NCBI GenBank assembly: GCA_964445135.1
Contig: CAYUJW010000005.1
Span: forward strand, 1 to 34,107
Direction of reading: 5' to 3'
Length of the DNA: 34,107 bases
Source of the DNA: JACOTV01 sp964445135
GTDB taxonomy: Bacteria; Patescibacteriota; Microgenomatia; UBA1406; GWC2-37-13
Shown: piece by piece, positions 15,595 to 24,042 of the stretch
Position numbering within the stretch: position 1 is the stretch's first letter
Layout of the letters: the number at the start of each line of letters is the position of its first letter
Notes under the pieces: model-generated
The model's database searches: none
What the model was told of the DNA's origin: nothing
The model's input: only the letters and a program-made list of their open reading frames with translations
Made by a program: the position numbers and the translations under genes

Positions 15595-18144
15595 TTAGAC
15601 GAAGGTGGCAGTTGAGACGCCATCACCTTTTTTATTAAATCGCATCAGAATGACGCCCTTTGCGGAGCGCGATCGACTTGGGATTTCTTTCAAAGGCATC
15701 TTGACTACTTGTCCACCAGTTGAGGTGATGATCACATCGGTATGCACATCTTTGATGATTTCGACAAATGCTATGCGCCCCATCTTATCATCAACCGATG
15801 CCACTTTGACTCCCTTACCTCCGCGATGTTGGTCTTTAAAGAGCGATAGTTTGCTGCGCTTTCCAATACCGTGTTCACCAATGACAAATAGGTCGTTGCT
15901 AAATCCTTCATTTGAGAATGTGTCTGAGCCAACAACGTAGTCGTTCTTATCAACTGCAATGCCACGAACGCCTCGACTTGATCGTCCCGTTTGTCGAATT
16001 TCCAATTCTTTGAAAATAATGGTTTTTCCTTCGTGTGTGGTGAGCATCACGTTGTGTTGGCCATCGGTAAAGTTTACCCACAACAGCTGATCATCGCGAT
16101 CAAGATTAATGGCGATAATGCCATTGGCTCGAATATTGGTAAACTGATCAAACGGTGTTTTTTTCACAACTCCTTGTTGAGTTGACATGACTACTTGAGT
16201 ATTTGTGCCAAGCGTTGCCTTGTCATAGCACAGCATGGAAGTCACCTTTTCATCTGGTCGAAGAGCAATGATATTTTGCACCGCTTTCCCCTTACTCGTT
16301 CGTGTTGATGCTGGAATTTCCCAGACGCGTGTTTGAAACACTCGTCCCATATTGGAGAAGAACAAAATATAGTCATGCGTCATCGCTGTCTTGATGTATG
16401 AGATATTGTCTGCTTCTTTGATATCCATGCCAATGACACCCTTTCCTCCACGATTTTGAATACGGAAGGAGTCTTGTGGCACCTGCTTGATATATCCTTC
16501 TTGCGTCATGACAATAATTGTTTCTTTATTTTCAATAAGCATTTCGTCAGATATTTCTCCGGGTCGAGCGGCAACCACTTTTGTTCGTCGCTTATCGCCA
16601 TACTTTTCAAGAAGCTCGGCCACTTCTGCTCGGATAACTTCGAGGATTTTGGTGACATCTTTGAGTAAGCTTTCCAAGTAGTCAATTATTTTTTTAAGTT
16701 CTGCGAGTTCATTCTCGATCTTGTCGCGCTCAAGGCCCGTGAGGCGGCGAAGTTGCATTTCCAAGATGGCTTGTGACTGTATGGCAGACAACCCAAATCG
16801 ACTCATCAATTTTTCTTTCGCCTCAGGCTCAGTCTTTGAGGCCCGAATTATCTTGACAACCTCATCGATATTATCAAGGGCAATCAAATACCCTTCAAGA
16901 ATATGAGCTCGATGTTTGGCTTGCTTAAGTTCAAATTCGCTTCGGCGAATGACGACATCAATGCGATGGCGCAAGTAGTATCCAAGAATTGGCTTCAGTC
17001 CCAGTGTCTGCGGTGTTCCGTCAACAAGTGCGACAATATTTGCAGGAAACGATGACTGGAGTTCTGTGTATTTATACAGATTATTGATTACCTGTTTTGG
17101 TGTCGCATCTTTTTTCAACTCAATAACAATACGAACTTTTCCTTTTGATGACTCATCGCGCAAGTCACTAATACCGGTTAGTTTTTTCTCATGATGAAGG
17201 TTTGCAATCTTCTCAACAAGAGTTGCCTTGTTTGTTTGGTATGGAAGCTCAGTGACGATAAGTACGCTTCGTCCTCGATCATTTTCCTCTTCTTCGATTA
17301 CGCCGCGAATAATCACCTTTCCACGCCCCGTTGCATACATCTCGGCAATATCGCGCGCTCCATATATTACTCCGTGAGTTGGAAAGTCGGGGCCTTTCAC
17401 GTGTTTGAGTAAGTCTTCAATTGTGGCGTCATATGAGATAAACTCTGACTCTTCTCGTGACGTATCGAGCGTTCGCTCGGTAAGTGGGCGGTCTGCTGGT
17501 CGTACAATGTTTACCGAATCAATCATTGCAAATACTGCATTGCAGATTTCAGTTAAATTGTGAGGTGGAATCTTGGTTGCCATACCAACCGCAATACCTT
17601 CTGCACCCATCAAAAGAAGGTTTGGCAAGCGAGATGGCAAATATACTGGCTCTTGCTGACTTCCGTCATAATTGTCAACAAATTCGACGGTGTCTTTATC
17701 AATTTCAGCAAGCACCTCATCGGCAATTTTTTCAAGCTTCGCCTCGGTATAACGCATAGCAGCAGGTGGATCGCCGTCAATGGAGCCAAAGTTACCCTGT
17801 CCGCGAATCAGTGGGTAGCGAAGGGTAAAATCCTGCGCCATACGGGCCAAGGCCTCATACACGGGGGAATCTCCGTGAGGGTGGTATTTTCCAAGAACTT
17901 CTCCAACTACCGTTGCTGATTTACGATATTTTGCGCTCGAGGTGAGGCCAAGCTTGTGCATTGCAAAAAGAATACGTCGATGCACTGGCTTGAGGCCGTC
18001 TCGCACATCAGGCAAGGCGCGCTGTACAATCACCGACATTGCATAGTCCAAATATGAGCGACGCATCTCAGTTACGATGCTTGCTTGGATTACTCCTTTG
18101 TGTATGTCAATTGTCTCTGGTTGTACTGTTTGATCGTCGTCCAT
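15595..18144 (-). CDS. gyrA: DNA gyrase subunit A
   Basis: GyrA cuts and rejoins DNA in the A2B2 gyrase that introduces negative supercoils. The 849-residue protein contains YHPHGDSPVYEAL (the quinolone-resistance region, serine and acidic positions both present) and AAMRYTEAKL with the active-site tyrosine Y132. The breakage-reunion domain is complete, followed by a coiled coil (about 400-500). The C-terminal beta-pinwheel begins with the GyrA box variant QNRGGKG (563-569); this box identifies gyrase as opposed to topoisomerase IV subunit ParC. It is the last gene of gyrB-ppa-gyrA, 51 bp after ppa. The ATG at 18144 has no Shine-Dalgarno sequence. Confidence 0.95.
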   Translation of the reverse strand: MDDDQTVQPETIDIHKGVIQASIVTEMRRSYLDYAMSVIVQRALPDVRDGLKPVHRRILFAMHKLGLTSSAKYRKSATVVGEVLGKYHPHGDSPVYEALARMAQDFTLRYPLIRGQGNFGSIDGDPPAAMRYTEAKLEKIADEVLAEIDKDTVEFVDNYDGSQQEPVYLPSRLPNLLLMGAEGIAVGMATKIPPHNLTEICNAVFAMIDSVNIVRPADRPLTERTLDTSREESEFISYDATIEDLLKHVKGPDFPTHGVIYGARDIAEMYATGRGKVIIRGVIEEEENDRGRSVLIVTELPYQTNKATLVEKIANLHHEKKLTGISDLRDESSKGKVRIVIELKKDATPKQVINNLYKYTELQSSFPANIVALVDGTPQTLGLKPILGYYLRHRIDVVIRRSEFELKQAKHRAHILEGYLIALDNIDEVVKIIRASKTEPEAKEKLMSRFGLSAIQSQAILEMQLRRLTGLERDKIENELAELKKIIDYLESLLKDVTKILEVIRAEVAELLEKYGDKRRTKVVAARPGEISDEMLIENKETIIVMTQEGYIKQVPQDSFRIQNRGGKGVIGMDIKEADNISYIKTAMTHDYILFFSNMGRVFQTRVWEIPASTRTSKGKAVQNIIALRPDEKVTSMLCYDKATLGTNTQVVMSTQQGVVKKTPFDQFTNIRANGIIAINLDRDDQLLWVNFTDGQHNVMLTTHEGKTIIFKELEIRQTGRSSRGVRGIAVDKNDYVVGSDTFSNEGFSNDLFVIGEHGIGKRSKLSLFKDQHRGGKGVKVASVDDKMGRIAFVEIIKDVHTDVIITSTGGQVVKMPLKEIPSRSRSAKGVILMRFNKKGDGVSTATFV

Positions 18145-18195
18145 AGTGTGTGATAAACGTGCTGCTTTCTATTAAGGGCTTGGGTTAATTGACTT

Positions 18196-18711
18196 TTAGG
18201 CCATCGATTTGACAATCGCTTCAAGCGCCTTGTCTTTGCCCAAAAAGTCGCGGGTTTTAACCCATTTGCCAGGCTCCAGGTCTTTGTAATGATTAAAAAA
18301 GTGCTGAATTTTCTTTTTTGTTATTTCTGATATGTCATCGATTGAATCGATATGTGCCATAAATGGGTCGGCTTTTTTGGCTGGTACCGCAATAATCTTG
18401 GTATCAATCCCCGCCTCATCTTCCATTTCCAACATGCCAATTGCTCGACATTGAATGGCGGTGCCTGGGAACATGCTTTGGCTTGATAGTACAAGCACAT
18501 CCAATGGGTCTCCATCTTCGGCGTGCGTTTGTGGCACAAAACCATAGGTGGCAGGATATCCCATGGTTGTTGTCGCAAAACGATCAACCATCATGACTCC
18601 CGAATCTTTATCAAGCTCGTACTTCACCATTGATCCTTCAGGGATCTCGACAAATACCGTAATCTCTCCATTTTTTGGATCTTTTCCCGCACCCAGTTTG
18701 TCAATATTCAT
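18196..18711 (-). CDS. ppa: Inorganic pyrophosphatase (family I)
   Basis: This soluble enzyme hydrolyses pyrophosphate to phosphate, pulling biosynthetic reactions forward. At 171 residues it matches bacterial family I hexameric enzymes. EIPEGSMVKYELDKDSG carries the N-terminal substrate-binding residues, YPATYGFVPQTHAEDGDPLDVLVL contains the signature D-G-D-P-x-D-V with the metal-binding aspartates, and KIIAVPAKKADP and HFFNHYKDLEPGKWV complete the active site. It lies between gyrB (74 bp upstream) and gyrA (51 bp downstream) on the minus strand and is probably co-transcribed with them. The spacer before it is AT-rich, without a Shine-Dalgarno sequence. Confidence 0.96.
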   Translation of the reverse strand: MNIDKLGAGKDPKNGEITVFVEIPEGSMVKYELDKDSGVMMVDRFATTTMGYPATYGFVPQTHAEDGDPLDVLVLSSQSMFPGTAIQCRAIGMLEMEDEAGIDTKIIAVPAKKADPFMAHIDSIDDISEITKKKIQHFFNHYKDLEPGKWVKTRDFLGKDKALEAIVKSMA

Positions 18712-18785
18712 AGAAAAATGTAAAAAATAATTACTAATACGTTAACTTGCTTTTTTATACATAAGCGCCCGTGCCAGCCCCCGCC

Positions 18786-20717
18786 TCACACATCTAGGTT
18801 TGCCAAATGCGCATGAGTTGTAATGAACTTCTTTCGTGGCGGAACATCATCGCCCATGAGCATGCTAAATACATGGTCGGCTTCTTCCGCATCATCAACA
18901 GTTACTTGCTTTATGATTCGATTTTTCGGATCCATGGTAGTTTCCCATAGCTGATTATCATTCATTTCTCCAAGACCTTTGTATCGCTGGACAGAAATAT
19001 TTGCATTTTCGTTGTCCCCTTTCATGGCGGCAATTGCCGTGTCACGCTGTCTCTCTGAAAATGCATATTCCATTTTCTTTCCAAATGAAACTTTAAACAA
19101 CGGTGGTTGCGCAATGTATAAGTGTCCCTGCTTGATAATGTCTGGGAGGTGGCGGAAAAAGAATGTCAAAAGCAGTGTCCGTATGTGCTCGCCGTCAACA
19201 TCTGCATCCGTCATGATAAACACTTTATGATAGCGAAGCTTCTTATAATCAATTTGCTCACCAATCCCCGTTCCCAAGGCAATTACCAAGTCTTTCAGCT
19301 CCTTAAATGCAAGTACTTTATCAAGGTAAGCGCGTTCGGTGTTTAATACCTTACCACGAAGGGCTAAAATGGCTTGAAAACGGCGATCACGGCCCTGTTT
19401 AGCGGTGCCACCTGCCGAATTACCTTCGACTAAGAAAAGTTCGCTCTTGGCAGGATCTCGCTCAGAACAGTCGGCAAGCTTACCGGGGAGCGTTGCCCCT
19501 TCAAGTGCGCCTTTTCGCATCACGGCTTCTTTTGCCGCTTTTGCGGCGAGTCTGGCCTTTTGTGCCAATACGATTCGGCCGATGATATCGCGCCCGACCC
19601 GTGGATTTTCTTCAAAATATGTGTCGAGCTGTTCGCCAACTGCCTGTTGAACGATGCTTTGTACTTCTGAGTTGCCAAGCTTTGTCTTGGTTTGTCCCTC
19701 AAACTGCAAATCAGTAGAGGACATTTTGATGTACACGATTGCCGCAAGTCCTTCTTTTGTGTCGTCGCCGGTGAGTGCTTCTTTCAGGTCTTTCTCGCTC
19801 AAAATTGACTGTGCATACTTATTGATGGACTTTGTCAAAGCGATGCGAAACCCAGTCATATGGGTTCCACCTTCATGCGTGTTGATGACGTTTACGAATG
19901 ACATAACATGCTCATTCATCGAGTCGTTGTACTGGATTGCTACTTCAACTTCCTTGTCATCAACTTGCTTGGTAATAAAGATTGGCTCATGAATTGCTTT
20001 TTTGCCTTCATTCATGTCGCGAATCAGTGACAAAATTCCTCCATCGAAGTAGTATGCGACGCGCTCACCTGTCTTTTTATTGTCGACTTTAAAGTATGCG
20101 CCACTTATGAGGTACGCGCGCTCTTTGACAAGTCGCTTAAAATTTGGGAAGTGAATTTCTGTCGTTTCCTTAAAGATTTCAGGATCGGGTAAAAATGAAA
20201 CAGCAGTTCCTTGTTTGAATGGATGGCCGAGCTGGCTGGTTTTTACTTGTTCAAGTTTGCCTTTTGCAATGCCCCGCTCATATTCTTGTCGATAGATCTT
20301 TCCATCGCGTCGGACTTCGACAATTAAGTGTGTTGAGAGCGCATTGACGACTGATGCTCCGACGCCGTGTAGACCTCCGGAGACTTTATATGCGCCTTGG
20401 TTAAACTTTCCTCCTGCGTGCAGGCGGGTGAAGACGAGCTCAAGTGCTGAAACACCGTGCTTTGGGTTTATGTCAACCGGAATGCCGCGGCCATCATCAA
20501 ATACCGTCAAGTAGCCGTTTTCTTCGACAATAACGTGAATGTTTTTACAATATCCAGCAAGCGATTCATCAACCGCATTGTCTACAATCTCATGTAAACA
20601 GTGGTTTACTCCAGCTTGCGAAGTCGTGCCGATATACATTCCTGGTCGTTTGCGAACAGGCTCTAGGCCCTCCAAAACGACAATTGAGTCGGCTCCGTAT
20701 TGATTGTTGTCTGCCAT
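18786..20717 (-). CDS. gyrB: DNA gyrase subunit B
   Basis: GyrB supplies the ATPase and TOPRIM parts of gyrase. The 643 residues have the GHKL ATP site (EIVDNAVDESLAG, DDGRGIPVD, SGGLHGVGASVVNALS) and the transducer domain. The TOPRIM domain follows with LVEGNSAGGTAKQGRDRR and MTDADVDGEHIRTLLLTFFFR, and the C-terminal tail has QRYKGLGEMN. The usual EGDSAGG motif reads EGNSAGG; the changed residue corresponds to E. coli GyrB D426, where D426N is a known quinolone-resistance substitution. It opens the gyrB-ppa-gyrA unit and is divergent from the YibE/F gene. Two inverted repeats lie upstream. No large insertion, as seen in proteobacterial GyrB, is present. Confidence 0.95.
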   Translation of the reverse strand: MADNNQYGADSIVVLEGLEPVRKRPGMYIGTTSQAGVNHCLHEIVDNAVDESLAGYCKNIHVIVEENGYLTVFDDGRGIPVDINPKHGVSALELVFTRLHAGGKFNQGAYKVSGGLHGVGASVVNALSTHLIVEVRRDGKIYRQEYERGIAKGKLEQVKTSQLGHPFKQGTAVSFLPDPEIFKETTEIHFPNFKRLVKERAYLISGAYFKVDNKKTGERVAYYFDGGILSLIRDMNEGKKAIHEPIFITKQVDDKEVEVAIQYNDSMNEHVMSFVNVINTHEGGTHMTGFRIALTKSINKYAQSILSEKDLKEALTGDDTKEGLAAIVYIKMSSTDLQFEGQTKTKLGNSEVQSIVQQAVGEQLDTYFEENPRVGRDIIGRIVLAQKARLAAKAAKEAVMRKGALEGATLPGKLADCSERDPAKSELFLVEGNSAGGTAKQGRDRRFQAILALRGKVLNTERAYLDKVLAFKELKDLVIALGTGIGEQIDYKKLRYHKVFIMTDADVDGEHIRTLLLTFFFRHLPDIIKQGHLYIAQPPLFKVSFGKKMEYAFSERQRDTAIAAMKGDNENANISVQRYKGLGEMNDNQLWETTMDPKNRIIKQVTVDDAEEADHVFSMLMGDDVPPRKKFITTHAHLANLDV

Positions 20718-20767
20718 AAAGTTTGTTGATAGTTGGTGGTTGACGAGTTGTTAGTTTGTCCAGTGTT

Positions 20768-20835
20768 GCGGTCATGGCAAGCAGCGATAACGTCTGTCTT
20801 ATGACCGCGATCTATCATGCACATTTATCGTGCAT
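20768..20835. promoter_or_regulatory. Two inverted repeats upstream of gyrB
   Basis: GCGGTCAT (20768-20775) pairs with ATGACCGC (20801-20808) across 25 bp. ATGCAC (20817-20822) pairs with GTGCAT (20830-20835) across 7 bp. Both sit in the 246-bp divergent spacer between gyrB and the YibE/F gene, and could be operators or structures in a long gyrB leader. No convincing gyrB -10/-35 pair could be picked. Confidence 0.4.
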
Positions 20836-20949
20836 ATCCGCCAAGTGTACACGATTTTTGACGCCGGAGCAAGCCTGAAAAACACCTCCAGCTGGCACCT
20901 CTTTTTTGCACTTTAGCGGACGAATCGCAGTTTCCCAATTGCGATAGAT

Positions 20950-20955
20950 TATAAT
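20950..20955 (+). promoter_or_regulatory. -10 box of the YibE/F gene, predicted leaderless
   Basis: TATAAT lies eight bases before the ATG at 20964, so the transcript should begin at or within about two bases of the start codon. No -35 match at the right distance. Confidence 0.6.
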
Positions 20956-20963
20956 AATACCCA

Positions 20964-22058
20964 ATGAAAATATATCAGACATTCGCTCGCGCCATCTCAT
21001 TTGCCATGCTTGCGCTGGTGCTACTTTTGGCTGCTCCAATTGCTGCGGCTCAAAACCCAACGCCAACAACCGAACATGTGCGCGCACGAATCGAATCAAT
21101 GAAGCTGCACGCGAATGAGGTACTTGTGGCGCAAGGCACGGCAGGTACGTTTGTTCTGAGGCTGCACGATTCCCAAAAGACGATAACGCTTGAGGCAAAT
21201 ATTCCCGACCTTCTTGCCAAGTCGCTGCATGCGGGAGATGAAGTGATTGTTTCACGCACTACAATTGGGGAAAAGGTGCTCTATCAAATAGTTGATGTAT
21301 ATCGCATTTGGCCATTGCTCGCGCTCTTTCTTGTGTTTTTTGCGCTGGTTTTGTATGTTGCCCGGTGGCAAGGCATCTTTTCGTTTGCAGGAATGGCGCT
21401 CTCATTTGTCGTGATATTGCAGCTGATTGTGCCTCAAATTCTCTCGGGTACAAACGCAATTTTTGTATCACTTTTGGCAAGTATGCTGATGCTTCCCCTC
21501 ATTTTTTACATGGCTCACGGCTTTCATATGAAAACAACTATTGCGGTAGTTTCGACGTTTGTCACACTTTGTATAACGGGCATATTTGGCTATGCAATGG
21601 TGCATGCGGCGCGCTTGACGGGGCTGACTGATGAACATGTATTTTTTATAACCACGCTTGCCAATAATCAATTTGCAATTCGCGATCTCTTATTTGCGGG
21701 GTTTGTGATCGGTGCGCTTGGCGTTTTGGATGATGTGAGTATCTCGCAAACATCTGTGACATTTGAGCTTCATGATGCGAGTCCCAAGCTTTCCCGCACT
21801 GAGCTTTTTGCCCGCGCTATGCGTGTTGGTCGAGATCATGTGTCCTCACTCGTCAACACACTAGTTTTGGTATATGCAGGCGCCTCCCTCCCCCTGTTTT
21901 TGTTGTTTCAGCAGCAGCATATGAGCTTGGATATGGCCCTCTCAAGCGAGCTGATTGCAACTGAGATTGTACGCACCTTAGTTGTGAGTATTGGAGTCGT
22001 TGTTTCAGTCCCCATAACTACAGCCGCCTCCGTCTGGTGGTGTAAGCGAACCCCGTAG
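20964..22058 (+). CDS. YibE/F-family membrane protein
   Basis: The 364-residue protein has a cleavable-looking signal peptide (ISFAMLALVLLLAAPIAAAQ, cleavage near residue 29), an outside domain of about 80 residues that may fold as a small beta barrel (HANEVLVAQGTAGTFVLRLHD onward), and about seven membrane helices. The segment GVLDDVSISQTSVTFEL followed by AMRVGRDHVSSLVNTLVLVYAGASLPL is the signature of the YibE/F family (PF07907). The family's function is not established; exporter roles have been proposed for some members. It stands alone on the plus strand, divergent from gyrB, with a TATAAT eight bases before the ATG and a strong hairpin after its stop. The start is favoured by the intact signal peptide. 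Confidence 0.88.
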   Translation: MKIYQTFARAISFAMLALVLLLAAPIAAAQNPTPTTEHVRARIESMKLHANEVLVAQGTAGTFVLRLHDSQKTITLEANIPDLLAKSLHAGDEVIVSRTTIGEKVLYQIVDVYRIWPLLALFLVFFALVLYVARWQGIFSFAGMALSFVVILQLIVPQILSGTNAIFVSLLASMLMLPLIFYMAHGFHMKTTIAVVSTFVTLCITGIFGYAMVHAARLTGLTDEHVFFITTLANNQFAIRDLLFAGFVIGALGVLDDVSISQTSVTFELHDASPKLSRTELFARAMRVGRDHVSSLVNTLVLVYAGASLPLFLLFQQQHMSLDMALSSELIATEIVRTLVVSIGVVVSVPITTAASVWWCKRTP

Positions 22059-22089
22059 TGCTAACTACTATATCTTTTCACTTCTCCCA

Positions 22090-22120
22090 GGCCATACAAC
22101 CTCGCAGGTTGTTCATGGCC
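22090..22120 (+). terminator. Probable terminator of the YibE/F gene
   Basis: GGCCATACAACCT (22090-22102), a CGC loop, and AGGTTGT plus ATGGCC (22106-22120) form a 13-bp stem with a two-base bulge (TC, 22113-22114). A weak T-rich stretch (AACTATTTTG) follows. It lies 31 bp after the stop codon. Confidence 0.6.
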
Positions 22121-22145
22121 AACTATTTTGTCAAATGCGGCGGTA

Positions 22146-22174
22146 TTGATACTATAGGCTAAATAAGGTATAAT
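22146..22174 (+). promoter_or_regulatory. Consensus-like promoter of the hypothetical gene at 22189
   Basis: TTGATA (22146-22151), a 17-bp spacer and TATAAT (22169-22174). Transcription should start near 22181, leaving a leader of about 8 nt before the ATG at 22189. This rules out the upstream in-frame GTG at 22177 as the start. Confidence 0.75.
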
Positions 22175-22188
22175 GTGTGCTCATTCTT

Positions 22189-22881
22189 ATGAAAGAGCAT
22201 ATATCAGCGCCGACTCAAGAATTACCCGCCCCACTTCGGCTCCTTCGTGCGCATAAACAAGGCAATGCGCTGTTTCCCCAGGTGAATATGGGAGTTGTTG
22301 GACTCGTTGGACATGAAATTTTGGAATTAAAACCCGAGTCTCTCTATGAACTTCTGGAGGAAACTCCGGACATGAGTGTATTTGAAGATGCTGCAAAAAC
22401 CATGAACGCGCGGCATGCTCGCTATAGTGTGCGTGCTTTTGGGGTGGACGATCTTCTCAATGTGTACAAAACAGGTTCCAGGATGAGTGTTGTTGCAGTC
22501 GGTCGCGTCATGGGCTTGAACGTTTCAGTCGATAGTCCCCGCTCGCTGAATGCTTTGTCACACTTGCTATCTGTTCAATCGCCAGAAGCACATGCTGCGC
22601 GCCTGGTATTTTCGCACATTTGCGAGCAGCTAAGTACAGCTGAGGTGTTGCAGATCTCACGTGGATATCGCACATTAATTGGAGAAAATGCGCCGCAACG
22701 CGAACAAAATGCGCTCATACGTCATGCAATTGACCTCATGCACGAATCATGGGATGAGCAGAGTGCAGGCTTTACCGCACCATTTTGGTATATGGAAGAA
22801 TTAGGAGCGAAAGATCCTGCCGGGCATATGAAGTTTGGACAGGCGGATATAGGTTCTACTAAAACCCCCCGCTTGGTCTGA
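22189..22881 (+). CDS. Hypothetical soluble protein with strong promoter
   Basis: I do not recognise this 230-residue protein. It has no signal peptide or membrane helix. The N-terminal third includes FPQVNMGVVGLVGHEILELKPESLYELLEE. The middle is helical and alanine-rich, and VLQISRGYRTLIGE with APQREQNALIRHAIDLMHESWDEQ lies near the C-terminus. Histidines and acidic residues are frequent, but no known metal-binding pattern is clear. The start at 22189 follows from the promoter position. The stop codon (22879-22881) lies within the large hairpin that ends the opposing rplJL transcript, so this 3' end is squeezed against the ribosomal protein operon. The near-consensus promoter suggests steady expression. 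A lineage-specific protein is my best guess. Confidence 0.7.
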   Translation: MKEHISAPTQELPAPLRLLRAHKQGNALFPQVNMGVVGLVGHEILELKPESLYELLEETPDMSVFEDAAKTMNARHARYSVRAFGVDDLLNVYKTGSRMSVVAVGRVMGLNVSVDSPRSLNALSHLLSVQSPEAHAARLVFSHICEQLSTAEVLQISRGYRTLIGENAPQREQNALIRHAIDLMHESWDEQSAGFTAPFWYMEELGAKDPAGHMKFGQADIGSTKTPRLV

Positions 22882-22909
22882 GGTTTAAATTCAGACACAC
22901 AACGGGGGG
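22865..22909 (-). terminator. Intrinsic terminator of the rplJ-rplL operon
   Basis: On the minus strand CCCCCCG (22909-22903) pairs with CGGGGGG (22871-22865), with an inner TCTGA/TCAGA stem, followed at once by TTTT (22864-22861). The T-run marks it as a terminator for the leftward transcript. It overlaps the last codons and stop of the convergent plus-strand gene, and its stem may also slow transcription in that direction. Confidence 0.75.
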
Positions 22910-22937
22910 CGTGTTGACAAATGTTATAGAAATTGAA

Positions 22938-23324
22938 TTACTTCAATTCAACTTTTGCACCTGCGGCTTCAAGCTTGGTTTTTGCTTCATCAGCTACTTC
23001 CTTCTTGACGTCGACTAATAGATCTTGTGGTGCAGATTCAACGAGTTTTTTCGCATCCATCAATCCCAATGTTGGGTTGATTTCACGAACGACCTTGATG
23101 ACACCGAGTTTATTGTCGCCGGCGGCGGCAATGACAACGGTGAACTGAGTTTTTTCCTCAGCTGGCTCTTCTGATGCGGCGGCAGCTGGAGCTGCGGCGA
23201 CGGCGGCCATGGCAGTTACGCCAAATTTTTCTTCAAGGTATGAGGCGAGCTCTGACACCTCAACAACGGTCATGCCTTCGATTTCGGAGGCGATTTTTTG
23301 GAGCTTTGCATTTAGTTCTGACAT
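22938..23324 (-). CDS. rplL: Large ribosomal subunit protein bL12 (L7/L12)
   Basis: bL12 forms the ribosomal stalk that recruits and activates translation GTPases. The 128-residue protein has the N-terminal dimerisation domain with VVEVSELASYLEEKFGV, an alanine/proline-rich hinge (AAVAAAPAAAASEEPAEE, about 40-57), and the C-terminal globular domain with TQFTVVI, NKLGVIKVVREINPTLGLMDAKKLVESAP and VKKEVADEAKTKLEAAGAKVELK. It lies 50 bp after rplJ and is followed by an intrinsic terminator instead of the usual rpoB-rpoC. The spacer before the ATG is made almost only of A and T, without a Shine-Dalgarno sequence. Confidence 0.97.
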   Translation of the reverse strand: MSELNAKLQKIASEIEGMTVVEVSELASYLEEKFGVTAMAAVAAAPAAAASEEPAEEKTQFTVVIAAAGDNKLGVIKVVREINPTLGLMDAKKLVESAPQDLLVDVKKEVADEAKTKLEAAGAKVELK

Positions 23325-23374
23325 AAGAATTTTATGAATAAATAGTAATTAATAAATATATAAATAGCGTTAAA

Positions 23375-23914
23375 TTATACGGTCTGTTTGGCGCGCTCTT
23401 TCAGAACAAGCGTCAACTTTGTAATGTTGAACTTCATCGCATACGTCAATTTGTATGGTGAGCTCTTGAGTCCACCAATCAACTTTGCAATCAATTGTTC
23501 CTTTGATGGGAGGGTGGCAATCTTTTGAAGATCAGCGCTTACATATACCGTGTTGTCAAGCACACCGACGCGAAACGAAAGGGTGGGTTGATTCTTTGTA
23601 AACTTGAAGAATGCGCTCAGTGGTGTCGCATAATCATCGCTCATTGCAAGGACTGCGGTTTGATCTTTGAGTGGAAACACTTCACTGACAAACTGTTGCA
23701 TAGCTGGGTCAGTGTTTGCTTTTCGTGCAAGCGCTTTTTCAAACAAAGTATTTTTAATAACTCGCAGTGTTGCACCAGATTTTGCGAGTTCTCGACGAAG
23801 TTCTTCAAGAGCCTTGTGAGTGGTTGCCTCGTACTTAACAAGCACGAAGTGTGGGGTTTTATCAAGAAGTTCAACCAATGTGGTGACTTCCTGTTGTTTT
23901 GCTATATTTGCCAT
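23375..23914 (-). CDS. rplJ: Large ribosomal subunit protein uL10
   Basis: uL10 anchors bL12 dimers to the ribosome and, in many bacteria, represses its own mRNA. The 179 residues contain FVLVKYEATTHKALEELRRELAKSGATLRVIKNTLFEKAL, typical of the RNA-binding N-terminal domain, followed by a C-terminal helix that binds bL12 (KSSPYKLTYAMKFNITKLTLVLKERAKQ). rplK and rplA, the common upstream partners, are not adjacent; the gene has its own promoter and a ~93-nt leader. Start ATG at 23914 fits the usual N-terminus. It forms a two-gene unit with rplL. Confidence 0.95.
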   Translation of the reverse strand: MANIAKQQEVTTLVELLDKTPHFVLVKYEATTHKALEELRRELAKSGATLRVIKNTLFEKALARKANTDPAMQQFVSEVFPLKDQTAVLAMSDDYATPLSAFFKFTKNQPTLSFRVGVLDNTVYVSADLQKIATLPSKEQLIAKLIGGLKSSPYKLTYAMKFNITKLTLVLKERAKQTV

Positions 23915-24007
23915 GTATGTATTACTACTTAGGAAATGATAATTCTTAAAGTCGACATCTATTTGATTTAGTTGTCAAGACAAGCCTAAGGTCTCTGTAA
24001 ACAGTGA
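23915..24007 (-). promoter_or_regulatory. rplJ leader, possible L10 autoregulatory RNA
   Basis: The predicted transcript has a leader of about 93 nt, far longer than its neighbours have. In RNA sense CTTAGG (23990-23985) can pair with CCTAAG (23933-23928) just before the start codon, which could close a long-range stem. The position fits uL10 feedback control, but I could not match the L10 leader kink-turn consensus base by base. Confidence 0.4.
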
Positions 24008-24013
24008 ATGAAC

Positions 24014-24042
24014 AGTATACCGTATGTCGTATAAAGTATCAA
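24014..24042 (-). promoter_or_regulatory. Promoter of rplJ-rplL
   Basis: On the minus strand TTGATA (24042-24037), a 17-bp spacer and TATACT (24019-24014). The -10 lies within the 14-mer ACATACGGTATACT, which also precedes ssb at 32151-32138. Confidence 0.75.
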
